Part shown: positions 8,692 through 17,059 of the stretch, piece after piece
Position numbering within the stretch: the first letter of the stretch is position 1
How the letters are laid out: the number at the start of each line of letters is the position of its first letter
Assembly: GCA_913060975.1 (NCBI GenBank)
Contig: CAJXVC010000001.1
Span: 496,001-560,000, forward strand
Direction of reading: 5' to 3'
Length of the DNA: 64,000 bases
From: an uncultured Gammaproteobacteria bacterium
Lineage (GTDB): Bacteria; Pseudomonadota; Gammaproteobacteria; Pseudomonadales; Pseudohongiellaceae
The notes under the pieces: model-generated
The model's input: the letters and a program-made list of their open reading frames with translations, nothing else
Told to the model about the DNA's origin: nothing
Databases searched by the model: none
Translations under genes and position numbers: made by a program

Positions 8692-11397
8692 TCACACCGT
8701 GCTTTTCTCAACGACTTCGAACACATCTTTCGACAACGTCGGATCAGCTTTTATGCGTTGCAGTTGTGCTTGCATCAGAGCCTGCCGCTCACTGTCGTAT
8801 TTACGCCAGCGCGTTAACGGCGTTAACAATCGAGCCGCAATCTGCGGGTTCAGCTCGTTCAGCTCAAGCACGCGATCAGCAAGAAACTCATAACCGGAAC
8901 CGTCATTGTGATGGAAAGCGATATGGTTCTGGCCACAAAATGCACCGATCAAGGCGCGAACTTTGTTGGGATTGCGTAACGTAAAGTCGTCATGCGCCAT
9001 CAGATTACTGACCCGCCCCAAAGCACCCGGCAATGGCGACACGGCCTGTACTGAGAACCATTGATCCACCACCAGCGCTTCGTGCTGCCATTGCTCATAA
9101 AAGCTGGCCAGCGCCGATTCGGCATATTGCTGACCTTGCTCGGTGTCGCTGTTCACAAGACAGCGCAAGGCTGCCATCTGGTCGGTCATGTTACTGGCAG
9201 AGTTATATTGGCCATGACATGCCTCCAACCACTGTGACTCGCCGGTGCGCACCAAATAGGCTAGCGACAGATTCTTTAAAGCCCGCTTGGCAATAGCCTG
9301 CGCTGTCACGCTAAACGGCCCACTCTCGACATTGCTTTCATAACAACGCGCAAACAATTCCTGTGCTCGCTGCGCCAGCTTATCGGCCAGACTTTCTTTC
9401 ACCTCGAACAGCTTGTCGACTTGCGCGACTTCGGCCCGCTCAATGAGAAACCCCAGGGTCGGCAGCGTCAACAGATGCGCCACCATGGCTTTGTCGACAG
9501 CCGGATCATCCAGACTGGATTGCAGCACCTGCTCCATGGCCGACAGCAATTGTTCGACTTGTGGATCATCTTGCCCGGCATCTTCTTTTGCGCACAAATA
9601 ATCGATGACCTGACAGGCTAGCGATTGCATGGCGCTCCAACGATTGAAACCGTCGCTGTCATGCACTATCAGAAAAGCCAGTTCTTCCCGCGTGTATTGA
9701 TAGTCGAGCTTGACCGGCGCGCTGAAACTTCTTAACAATGAAGGAACAGGCTTCTCGGACACATTCACAAACGTGAAAGATTGTTGTTGCTGCGTGACTT
9801 CCAGAACGCGATCAGTCGAAGCTGCAGTCGCATCATCTTCGCCAGTCAACTGCAGCGGTATTTCCTGACCTTGTGAATCCAACAAGCCGAGCCGCAACGG
9901 GATCACCATAGGCTGCTTGTTGCTCTGCCCCGGCGTAGCCGGGCAGGTCTGCTGCACTGTCAGTGTGTAGGTTTTCGCACTAGTATCGAATTCACCGCTC
10001 ACCGACAAACGCGGCGTGCCTGCCTGGCTGTACCACAGGCGGAATTGGGTCAGATCTTTACCACTGGAGTCTTCCATCGCCGCAATGAAATCTTCCGTTG
10101 TTACTGCCTGACCGTCGTGACGATCGAAATACAAATCAGAGCCGGCGCGAAACGCCTCTGGCCCGAGCAGTAAATTGATCATACGCACAACCTCGGCGCC
10201 TTTTTCATAAATGGTAACTGTATAAAAGTTGGCAATCTCCATGTACGAGTCGGGGCGTACCGAGTGCGCCATCGGCCCACCATCTTCAGCAAACTGGACA
10301 GTTTTGAGGAAGTTGACATCTTCGACGCGCTTGACTGCTCTTGAGCCCATGTCTGCCGAAAATTCCGAATCTCGAAAAACCGTAAACCCTTCCTTGAGAC
10401 TGAGCTGAAACCAGTCGCGGCAGGTCACGCGATTGCCCGACCAGTTATGAAAATATTCGTGCGCAACCACAGCCTCAACGCGTTGAAAGCCAAGATCGGT
10501 GGTTGTTTTAGGGTTAGCCAACACACAAGAGGTATTGAAGATATTCAGCCCCTTGTTCTCCATAGCGCCCATATTGAAATCATCCACAGCAACAATCATG
10601 AAGATATCAAGATCGTATTCGCGGCCATACACCTCTTCGTCCCAGCGCATGGAGTTTTTCAGGGAGCGCATAGCGTGCTCGCATTTGTCGGCATCCTTTT
10701 CTTCCACAAAAATCCGCAGCTCGATTTCACGGTTGGTCATGGTGGTAAAACTGTCGTCAATCGCCACCAGGTCTCCGGCCACCAGCGCGAACAAGTAACT
10801 GGGCTTCTTGAATGGGTCTTCCCACTTTACCCAGTGGCGTGTGCTATCAGACGGATCATCACCACTCGCCACCTGATTGCCATTGGAAAGCAGAACCGGG
10901 TAACGCGACTTGTCTGCGCTGATCGTCGTCGTGAAACGGGACATCACATCAGGACGATCAAGATAGTAGGTGATCTTGCGAAAGCCCTCTGCCTCGCATT
11001 GCGTGCAAAACATTTTTTTGGATTTGTACAAACCTTCCAGCGCTGTATTGTTTTGTGGTTCGATACGGGTATGACAAATCAGCGTAAACTTATCCGCTTT
11101 GCGACCCAACAACCCTGCCAAGCCATCTATAATTAGCGACTCCTCATCGTTGGAGAACTCACTTTCCGTTAACTGTCGACCATCAAGAATCAACTTTTGC
11201 AATTGTAGATTCTCGCCGTGTAATACCAATGCATCGGCGTCAGGGTCGGAGCTATCTGGATTGCGCTGCAAAGTTAGCTCGGCAATAACCAGCGCGTACT
11301 CCTCGTGCAGATCAAAATCCAAATCTGTGGTTTCAATCAGAAACTCGGGCGGCTGGTAGTCTTTCAAATAGGTTGTACGTGCCTGGGCATTTTTCAT
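8692..11397 (-). CDS. pepN: Aminopeptidase N (M1 family)
   Basis: This cytoplasmic zinc aminopeptidase removes N-terminal residues from peptides. At 901 aa it is close to E. coli PepN (870). The exopeptidase signature GAMEN is at 277-281, the zinc motif HEYFH at 313-317 and the third ligand E336 in LKEGFTVF. The C-terminal DUF3458-type regions follow. The ATG at 11397 gives MKNAQARTTYLKDYQPPEF, a typical start. It is the last gene of the nadK-glpG-yeaC-DUF2797-pepN run and may have its own promoter in the 70-bp gap upstream. A 14-bp tandem repeat follows the stop codon. Confidence 0.97.
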   Translation of the reverse strand: MKNAQARTTYLKDYQPPEFLIETTDLDFDLHEEYALVIAELTLQRNPDSSDPDADALVLHGENLQLQKLILDGRQLTESEFSNDEESLIIDGLAGLLGRKADKFTLICHTRIEPQNNTALEGLYKSKKMFCTQCEAEGFRKITYYLDRPDVMSRFTTTISADKSRYPVLLSNGNQVASGDDPSDSTRHWVKWEDPFKKPSYLFALVAGDLVAIDDSFTTMTNREIELRIFVEEKDADKCEHAMRSLKNSMRWDEEVYGREYDLDIFMIVAVDDFNMGAMENKGLNIFNTSCVLANPKTTTDLGFQRVEAVVAHEYFHNWSGNRVTCRDWFQLSLKEGFTVFRDSEFSADMGSRAVKRVEDVNFLKTVQFAEDGGPMAHSVRPDSYMEIANFYTVTIYEKGAEVVRMINLLLGPEAFRAGSDLYFDRHDGQAVTTEDFIAAMEDSSGKDLTQFRLWYSQAGTPRLSVSGEFDTSAKTYTLTVQQTCPATPGQSNKQPMVIPLRLGLLDSQGQEIPLQLTGEDDATAASTDRVLEVTQQQQSFTFVNVSEKPVPSLLRSFSAPVKLDYQYTREELAFLIVHDSDGFNRWSAMQSLACQVIDYLCAKEDAGQDDPQVEQLLSAMEQVLQSSLDDPAVDKAMVAHLLTLPTLGFLIERAEVAQVDKLFEVKESLADKLAQRAQELFARCYESNVESGPFSVTAQAIAKRALKNLSLAYLVRTGESQWLEACHGQYNSASNMTDQMAALRCLVNSDTEQGQQYAESALASFYEQWQHEALVVDQWFSVQAVSPLPGALGRVSNLMAHDDFTLRNPNKVRALIGAFCGQNHIAFHHNDGSGYEFLADRVLELNELNPQIAARLLTPLTRWRKYDSERQALMQAQLQRIKADPTLSKDVFEVVEKSTV

Positions 11398-11467
11398 GGA
11401 AATATCTTAATAACCTTTTTCAAGTTGGTGCCGAAGAGAAATCGCCTGCCAATACGGGCAAACCGAA

Positions 11468-12295
11468 TCAAAGACTGAGCGTGACGTTGTAACCGGAGAA
11501 GCGCCGAATATTTATGACGCCATCATCGAGAATCAGATACTGCCCCTTGATCCCCAATAAAGTACCTTCAACGTTGGGATCCTTGTCGAAGTTAAATGAG
11601 CTGATTTTGTCGGGGTATTCGCTGACCGGGTACTGGATCGTCACCGGCTCAACCCCGTTGATGATGCTAATGGCAAAAAAACCGAAGCGTTCCTGCAACT
11701 CCTGCAATTCTGATTCACACTCAGCCAACAGACGGTCACGCTCCGCCATCATATCCAACTCCCGCGCATCGCCTTTTAGCATGTCACGCCAATTGGTTTT
11801 ATCAGCCACATGCTGCTTGAGCATGACTTCCAATGTGCCGGACTGTAAACGACTGCGCACGCGCACAGCGGCCAATGCCTGCGTTGCACCCTGATCTATC
11901 CAGCGCGTCGGGACTTGTGTAGCCCGGGTAATACCAACCTTCAGCCCCGATGAATTGGCAAAATAAACGATATGATCCTGCATACAGAAACGTTCACCCC
12001 AGGCAGGTTCCCGGCAGGTGCCCTGGTCGAAATGACAGCGCTCGGGATGAATAATACAGGCATCACATTGCGCCAGCTTTTGAAAACACGGGTAGCAATA
12101 GCCCTGATTAAAACTCTTGTTCGTCTTGCGACCACAATGCACGCAGAAAATTTCACCGCTATAACTTAAACGTAGCGGTTTGTTAAGCAGCTCATTGAGC
12201 GGCACATCTTCCTCACCTACCCGCATGGCGTAACTGACCGGCGTATCCAGCCGGCTCTTCATCTTGCGCAAGATACCTGTTGCTACTTCTTTCAT
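11468..12295 (-). CDS. DUF2797 family protein
   Basis: This 275-residue protein belongs to the DUF2797 family of unknown function. The N-terminal half carries many cysteines and histidines in zinc-finger-like pairs (FCVHCG, YCYPCF, CDAC, CHFDQGTC). The middle has the GLKVGITRATQVPTRWIDQGA segment, which resembles a GIY-YIG-like fold entry. The start is the ATG at 12295: its ATGA overlaps the stop codon of the upstream yeaC-like gene, and a GGCGGGGAAA ribosome-binding region precedes it. The frame stays open 16 codons further upstream. The 4-base overlap implies translational coupling with that gene. Confidence 0.85.
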   Translation of the reverse strand: MKEVATGILRKMKSRLDTPVSYAMRVGEEDVPLNELLNKPLRLSYSGEIFCVHCGRKTNKSFNQGYCYPCFQKLAQCDACIIHPERCHFDQGTCREPAWGERFCMQDHIVYFANSSGLKVGITRATQVPTRWIDQGATQALAAVRVRSRLQSGTLEVMLKQHVADKTNWRDMLKGDARELDMMAERDRLLAECESELQELQERFGFFAISIINGVEPVTIQYPVSEYPDKISSFNFDKDPNVEGTLLGIKGQYLILDDGVINIRRFSGYNVTLSL

Positions 12296-12591
12296 TTTCC
12301 CCGCCTTGCCGGATCCTGCATCATCACCGGATTGGCGCCGCAACCTTGCGGCAAATTACTGTAAGTACGTTGCCCGACGGGCAGGTGCTGCTCTTCATAC
12401 AGGATGACCAACTGCAGGCAGTTTTCTACCTGCTGGGCACTCAATCGCGTGCCATCTTCAAATTTACCCAACTCAACAGCCTGTCGCAGTGAAGCGAACA
12501 TTTCCGGCGTCATATTGGCGAGCAATTCCTGCAGGGATTCCGGTGGCGGCATGACGCTGCCAGCACTTATCCAATCCAGTTCTTTGTTCAT
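12292..12591 (-). CDS. yeaC: DUF1315 (YeaC-like) protein
   Basis: This is a 99-residue protein of the DUF1315 family, of unknown function. The conserved core is NMTPEMFASLRQAVELGKFEDGTRLSAQQVENCLQLVILYEEQH, split here as MTPEMFASLR then QAVELGKF and ENCLQLVILY. The first 20 residues and the C-terminal tail are variable. It is translationally coupled to the DUF2797 gene through an ATGA overlap. The yeaC-DUF2797 pair lies between the rhomboid and pepN genes, as in Pseudomonas. Confidence 0.82.
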   Translation of the reverse strand: MNKELDWISAGSVMPPPESLQELLANMTPEMFASLRQAVELGKFEDGTRLSAQQVENCLQLVILYEEQHLPVGQRTYSNLPQGCGANPVMMQDPARRGK

Positions 12592-12699
12592 AACACTCTA
12601 ATCTTCTATCTTGATTTGTTTGATTACATCAGTGGCTGAGCCGCGGCACAATGGCCAGTAAACGCTTGCGTAACTGATTGTTTACTTGCCTAGATATCG

Positions 12700-13629
12700 C
12701 TAACGATTATGACGACTAATGGTGTGACGGTTGAGCACAAAACGATAGTAAAGTACGACCAGCAAACCCAAGAGCAACCCTGACACCAGACCACCGACGT
12801 GCGCGGCTGTTGCTATCCAGGATCCTGCCAATAACTCCATCACCACCAGCGCGGCGACAAACACTACAAACATGTTACTGCGAATCAGTAAATTGGAGCG
12901 AGGCATCAATACGTGAATCACCCAGGTATAACCCACCAGCCCATAGACAACTCCAGACATGCCACCGAAATTGTTGTACTGAATAAACAGAAACTGCGTG
13001 GTATTGCTCACAAACGCTGTGATTACAATCAGCAATGCAAAGACCCATGCGGGCTGGATTGCCTCAAGCTGGCGACCAAAATACCAGAGCCAGAGCATGT
13101 TAAAAACCAGATGTAGCTCGCCAAAATGCAGAAACATGGGGGTAAGACTGCGCAGTAACTCTGCCGGCGTATTGATATCTGCCAGCAAGGCCAACACGCC
13201 ATCGGCACTCACCAATGGATAAAACAGAAACTCAACCCGCTGCGCTTGTGCGCCCAGACTACTGACTACCGCCACAAGGCCGCAGGCCGCTATCAATGCG
13301 GCTGTAACAGGGCTTTCCAATAACAGCTTCAGCCAGCCAGGAGCCATGCCGCGCGCTGATCGCGTTGGTGAGCCTTGTGACCAGGCTGCTGATGGCTCAA
13401 TCGGAGATGACGGGGACGATGAAGAGTCTGTGGAATCCGGCCCATGCCACTGTTCAGGTTGAAAACCTGCCAGGTGCTGCCTGACCAGCGCCGCATCTTC
13501 ATCAGTGGCCACATAGATCACCTGTTGACCTGACTCTTCAGTGATGCGGTGATTAATACCCTGCTGCCGTAAATAGTGGCTAAATTCTCGAAGATCCGTC
13601 TGTATGCTCAGGCTAATTGCTTCAATCAT
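12700..13629 (-). CDS. glpG: Rhomboid intramembrane serine protease, GlpG type
   Basis: This inner-membrane protease cleaves within or next to transmembrane helices. It has 309 residues. A cytoplasmic GlpG-like N-terminal domain (about 1-60) is followed by a Ser-rich linker (60-95) and six or seven membrane helices. The catalytic serine is S225 in GGMSGVVYG and the catalytic histidine H277 in AAHVGGLVSG. The family HLVFNMLWLWYFG segment is at 173-185. The ATG at 13629 overlaps the end of nadK by 8 bp, so the two are coupled. Confidence 0.9.
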   Translation of the reverse strand: MIEAISLSIQTDLREFSHYLRQQGINHRITEESGQQVIYVATDEDAALVRQHLAGFQPEQWHGPDSTDSSSSPSSPIEPSAAWSQGSPTRSARGMAPGWLKLLLESPVTAALIAACGLVAVVSSLGAQAQRVEFLFYPLVSADGVLALLADINTPAELLRSLTPMFLHFGELHLVFNMLWLWYFGRQLEAIQPAWVFALLIVITAFVSNTTQFLFIQYNNFGGMSGVVYGLVGYTWVIHVLMPRSNLLIRSNMFVVFVAALVVMELLAGSWIATAAHVGGLVSGLLLGLLVVLYYRFVLNRHTISRHNR

Positions 13630-14512
13630 TCGGACGCACCAGGCGGCTACCCCAACCTAATTTGCTGCGACAGGCCTGATAAAAGCTGTGACTGGGGGGA
13701 TGAATCAGTTGCAGAGGAACAAGCTTCTTGCGCACCAGAAGTTCATCGCCCGGCACAGTCGCGTAGCGTTCCTGGCCATCACAGCTGAGCAAAGGCTGCA
13801 GCTTGCCCTTATTGGCCACAACAAGGCGAATTTCACTGCTGCCATCGACCACAATAGGCCTGCTACTCAGCGAATGCGGATACATGGGCACGAGCACGAC
13901 CGCATCGAGATGGGGATGCATGATCGGCCCACCGGCGGATAATGCGTAGGCGGTTGATCCGGTCGGCGTGGCGACGATCAAACCATCGGATTCCTGACTG
14001 TATACGAAGCGATCATCGACAAAGAGTTCGAATTCGATCATTTGTGCAGCCTTGCCCGGATGCAGTACCACATCATTCAAGGCCGAGCCCAGGTGTTCTT
14101 CGTTGCCATCGCGGCGCAAAAAGACATCCAGCAGAAAGCGTTTTTCGACAGTGTAGCTGCCCGCCAGTACTTCGCTGATACTGGATTCGATCTCATCGGG
14201 CACGATATCAGTCAGAAAACCCAATTTGCCACGATTCACGCCAATGACCGGCACCTGATCCGAGGCCATCGTCTTGGCAACATTGAGCATGCTGCCATCA
14301 CCGCCTACCACGACCACAAGGTCGCATTGCTGAGCCAGAGCCTCTCGTGAGCATTGCTCCAGATTCGCGTCAGGAATCAGTTTGGCAGTATCGGCATCAA
14401 GTACGACGCGCAACGAACGCGCCTGCAGAAAACTTACCAGTCGATTGAGTGAATCCACGACGCCAGCGTGATCAGGCCTGCCGACCAGACCGATTGCCTG
14501 AAAATTTGCCAT
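13622..14512 (-). CDS. nadK: NAD kinase
   Basis: NadK phosphorylates NAD to NADP in the cytoplasm. It has 296 residues, the usual length. The diacylglycerol-kinase-like GGDGS motif is at 70-74, followed by the NDVVLH segment and the SDGLIVATPTGSTAYALSAGG signature, seen as GLIVATPTGSTAY. The ATG at 14512 gives MANFQAIGLVGR. It starts the minus-strand run that continues into glpG with an 8-bp overlap. It is divergent from the tviB-type gene, with 163 bp between them. Confidence 0.97.
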   Translation of the reverse strand: MANFQAIGLVGRPDHAGVVDSLNRLVSFLQARSLRVVLDADTAKLIPDANLEQCSREALAQQCDLVVVVGGDGSMLNVAKTMASDQVPVIGVNRGKLGFLTDIVPDEIESSISEVLAGSYTVEKRFLLDVFLRRDGNEEHLGSALNDVVLHPGKAAQMIEFELFVDDRFVYSQESDGLIVATPTGSTAYALSAGGPIMHPHLDAVVLVPMYPHSLSSRPIVVDGSSEIRLVVANKGKLQPLLSCDGQERYATVPGDELLVRKKLVPLQLIHPPSHSFYQACRSKLGWGSRLVRPND

Positions 14513-14675
14513 TAGTGTTTAACTGCCTTGTGCATGATGAAAGTATAGCATGGAGGAGTGCAGCTAAATCAGTACTGCTTACGTACAGAAAATGCACAAC
14601 TCCCTCACATTCATATGCTTGGAAAGGTCGCAGCTTCCCCCTCAATTCGAGTAGAATCGCCGACATTCAGTTCAA

Positions 14676-15962
14676 TTGAGCTTAAACAGTAACGTGACCT
14701 GCCCTCTTTCACCGACAACTCCCGTAGCCGTGCTCGGACTAGGCTACGTGGGACTGCCTCTGGCACACGCCTTGGGAGCTTATTATCCAACCACTGGGTT
14801 CGATATCAATAAACAGCGTGTGGATGAAATAAAATCTGGATTCGATAGAAACCTTGCTCTCAATAGCGAGGATTTCAAAAGTTCTCGGCAAATTCATTAC
14901 ACGGCCAATATTGCCGATTTGGCCGACGCCCAAGTCTACATCATCACAGCACCAACTCCGGTCAATCAGCAAAAGCAGCCCGATCTGGAGCCTGTACTGA
15001 ATGCCGCGCGCATGGTTGGCAAGCATCTCAGCCAGGGCAATATTGTTATCTTCGAATCGACTGTCTACCCTGGAGCGACCGAAGAAGAGTGCGTGCCGGT
15101 ACTGGAAGCGGTTTCAGGACTCAGCTTCAACAAGGACTTTTTTGTCGGGTATAGCCCGGAACGAGTCAATCCGGGCGATGGCGCCCACTCCATTGCCAAC
15201 ATTGTAAAAGTGACTTCTGGCTCCACTCCCGAAACCGCCGATCTGGTCAACGAATTATATGCCAGCATCATCGACGCTGGCACTTTTCGCGCTAGCAGCA
15301 TCAAGGTTGCCGAAGCCGCCAAGGTGATCGAGAACACGCAACGAGACTTGAATATTGCGCTGGTCAATGAGCTGGCCATTCTCTTTCACAAGCTCGATAT
15401 CGATACTCAGGAAGTGCTCAAGGCCGCCGGCAGCAAGTGGAACTTCCTGCCCTTTTCACCCGGCCTGGTTGGCGGGCACTGTATTGGTGTCGACCCTTAC
15501 TACCTGACCTACAAAGCGCAACAAGTTGGCCACCATCCCGAAGTCATTCTGGCCGGGCGCCGCATCAATGATGGCATGGGCAACTACGTGGCAGAACGCG
15601 TGATTCGCTTGATGCTGGCCAAACGCATTCATGTCATTGACGCGAAGATTCTGGTTCTGGGCCTGGCTTTCAAAGAAAACTGCCCCGATGTACGCAACAC
15701 CCGGGTAACCGACATCATCAGCACATTGCAGTCCTACAATGCCACGGTGGATGTCTATGATCCGTGGATTGATACAGACGACTCGGAGTTACTTGTCGAA
15801 CATCCCGAGGCGAGCCACTACGACGCCGTCGTTGTTGCCGTCGCCCATCGCCAGTTCGTCGAGCTTGGCCTTGCAGGCATTAAAAAATTCTGCAAGAAAG
15901 AGTCAGTCATATTCGACGTCAAACATTTGTTCCCGGCCAACAGTGTCGATGGCAGTCTCTAA
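14676..15962 (+). CDS. tviB: TviB/WbpO-family nucleotide-sugar dehydrogenase
   Basis: The enzyme oxidises the C6 hydroxyl of a UDP-sugar, in this family usually UDP-GlcNAc or UDP-GalNAc, with two NAD+. It has 428 residues. The Rossmann motif GLGYVGLPLA is at 21-30, the substrate segment SPERVNPGD at 160-168, a conserved lysine at K210 and the catalytic cysteine C269 in VGGHCIGVDPYY. TTG at 14676 gives the longest form; GTG at 14694 is the alternative, and neither has a clear Shine-Dalgarno. An epimerase gene follows after 15 bp. No glycosyltransferase or export gene is nearby. The substrate is inferred from family only. Confidence 0.85.
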   Translation: MSLNSNVTCPLSPTTPVAVLGLGYVGLPLAHALGAYYPTTGFDINKQRVDEIKSGFDRNLALNSEDFKSSRQIHYTANIADLADAQVYIITAPTPVNQQKQPDLEPVLNAARMVGKHLSQGNIVIFESTVYPGATEEECVPVLEAVSGLSFNKDFFVGYSPERVNPGDGAHSIANIVKVTSGSTPETADLVNELYASIIDAGTFRASSIKVAEAAKVIENTQRDLNIALVNELAILFHKLDIDTQEVLKAAGSKWNFLPFSPGLVGGHCIGVDPYYLTYKAQQVGHHPEVILAGRRINDGMGNYVAERVIRLMLAKRIHVIDAKILVLGLAFKENCPDVRNTRVTDIISTLQSYNATVDVYDPWIDTDDSELLVEHPEASHYDAVVVAVAHRQFVELGLAGIKKFCKKESVIFDVKHLFPANSVDGSL

Positions 15963-15977
15963 GGGCTTAAACTCATT

Positions 15978-16985
15978 ATGGATGTATTGATCACTGGCGC
16001 AGCGGGCTTTATCGGCCACTCATTGTCAAAAAAATTATTGGCGCGCGGCGATCGGGTCATCGGCGTCGACAACCTCAATGACTATTACGACGTCAATCTG
16101 AAAAAAGCCCGCCTGGCACAACTGCAAACGCACGAATCATTCAGTTTTTATCAATATAACCTCGAAGACGCCGAGAAGCTGAATGCGGTTTTCAAGAGCG
16201 AGCAACCACAGCGAGTTGTCAATCTTGCCGCACAGGCCGGGGTACGTTATTCACTGGAAAATCCGCAAGCCTATGTCAGTGCCAATCTGGTCGGCTTCGT
16301 CAATATTCTCGAAGCCTGTCGCCATCATGGCGTTGAGCATCTGGTCTATGCATCCAGCAGTTCGGTCTATGGGGCCAATACCAACATGCCGTTTTCTGTT
16401 CACAATAATGTGGACCATCCAATCAGTTTGTATGCCGCCAGCAAAAAGTCCAACGAGCTGTTAGCCCATACCTATAGTCATCTGTTTAATCTGCCTTGCA
16501 CCGGCCTGCGGTTTTTTACTGTTTATGGCCCATGGGGCCGCCCCGATATGGCATTGTTCAAATTTACTCGCGCCATATTGAACGACGAACCCATTGATGT
16601 GTTCAATCATGGCAAGCACATAAGAGACTTTACCTATATCGATGACATTGTCGAAGGGGTCACTTGTACACTGGACAGGATCGCGCCAGGCAATGCTGAA
16701 TGGGATAGCGACCAACCTGACCCGGCCAGCAGTAAAGCACCTTATCGCTTGTACAACATTGGCAGTAACAATCCTGTAGAGCTAATGCACTATATCGCTG
16801 TTCTGGAGCAAGCACTTGGCAAGCAAGCCGAGAAGAACTTCTTGCCCATGCAGGCAGGCGATGTGCCGGTGACGTTTGCCGATGTCGATGCGCTGATGAA
16901 CGATTTAGGATACAAACCGACAACGTCTGTTGAAACAGGTGTTGCCCGTTTCGTCGAATGGTACAGGGATTTCTATCAGGTTTGA
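15978..16985 (+). CDS. NAD-dependent epimerase, UDP-glucuronate 4-epimerase type
   Basis: This 335-residue short-chain dehydrogenase interconverts UDP-glucuronate and UDP-galacturonate, or a close relative. It shows the TGAAGFIG nucleotide motif at 6-13, DNLNDYYD at 31-38, the catalytic Y152xxxK156 pair, and [14 protein letters not shown], which is typical of UDP-GlcA epimerases (LspL/Cap1J type) rather than WbpP/TviC. The ATG at 15978 follows the tviB-type gene by 15 bp, so the two are co-transcribed. Together they would make a uronic or aminouronic sugar for a surface polysaccharide assembled elsewhere. Confidence 0.88.
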   Translation: MDVLITGAAGFIGHSLSKKLLARGDRVIGVDNLNDYYDVNLKKARLAQLQTHESFSFYQYNLEDAEKLNAVFKSEQPQRVVNLAAQAGVRYSLENPQAYVSANLVGFVNILEACRHHGVEHLVYASSSSVYGANTNMPFSVHNNVDHPISLYAASKKSNELLAHTYSHLFNLPCTGLRFFTVYGPWGRPDMALFKFTRAILNDEPIDVFNHGKHIRDFTYIDDIVEGVTCTLDRIAPGNAEWDSDQPDPASSKAPYRLYNIGSNNPVELMHYIAVLEQALGKQAEKNFLPMQAGDVPVTFADVDALMNDLGYKPTTSVETGVARFVEWYRDFYQV

Positions 16986-17035
16986 GGCCAGCTAAAGACC
17001 AGCGCAGAGCGGCTATGTTTTAGGGAGCTCTTTGA

Positions 17036-17059
17036 GAGTTTCTTTAAGAGTTTCTTTAA
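17036..17059. repeat. Two perfect 12-bp direct repeats spanning the metzincin stop codon
   Basis: GAGTTTCTTTAA occurs at 17036-17047 and again, identical, at 17048-17059. A degenerate third copy precedes at about 17025-17035. The stop codon of the minus-strand protease (17056-17058) lies inside the last copy, so the array begins at the stop and runs into the 3' untranslated region. Confidence 0.85.

Noticed and set aside
10447..11136. 229-codon plus-strand frame inside pepN
   Set aside because: It is antisense to conserved PepN coding sequence and has no recognisable domain or ribosome-binding site.
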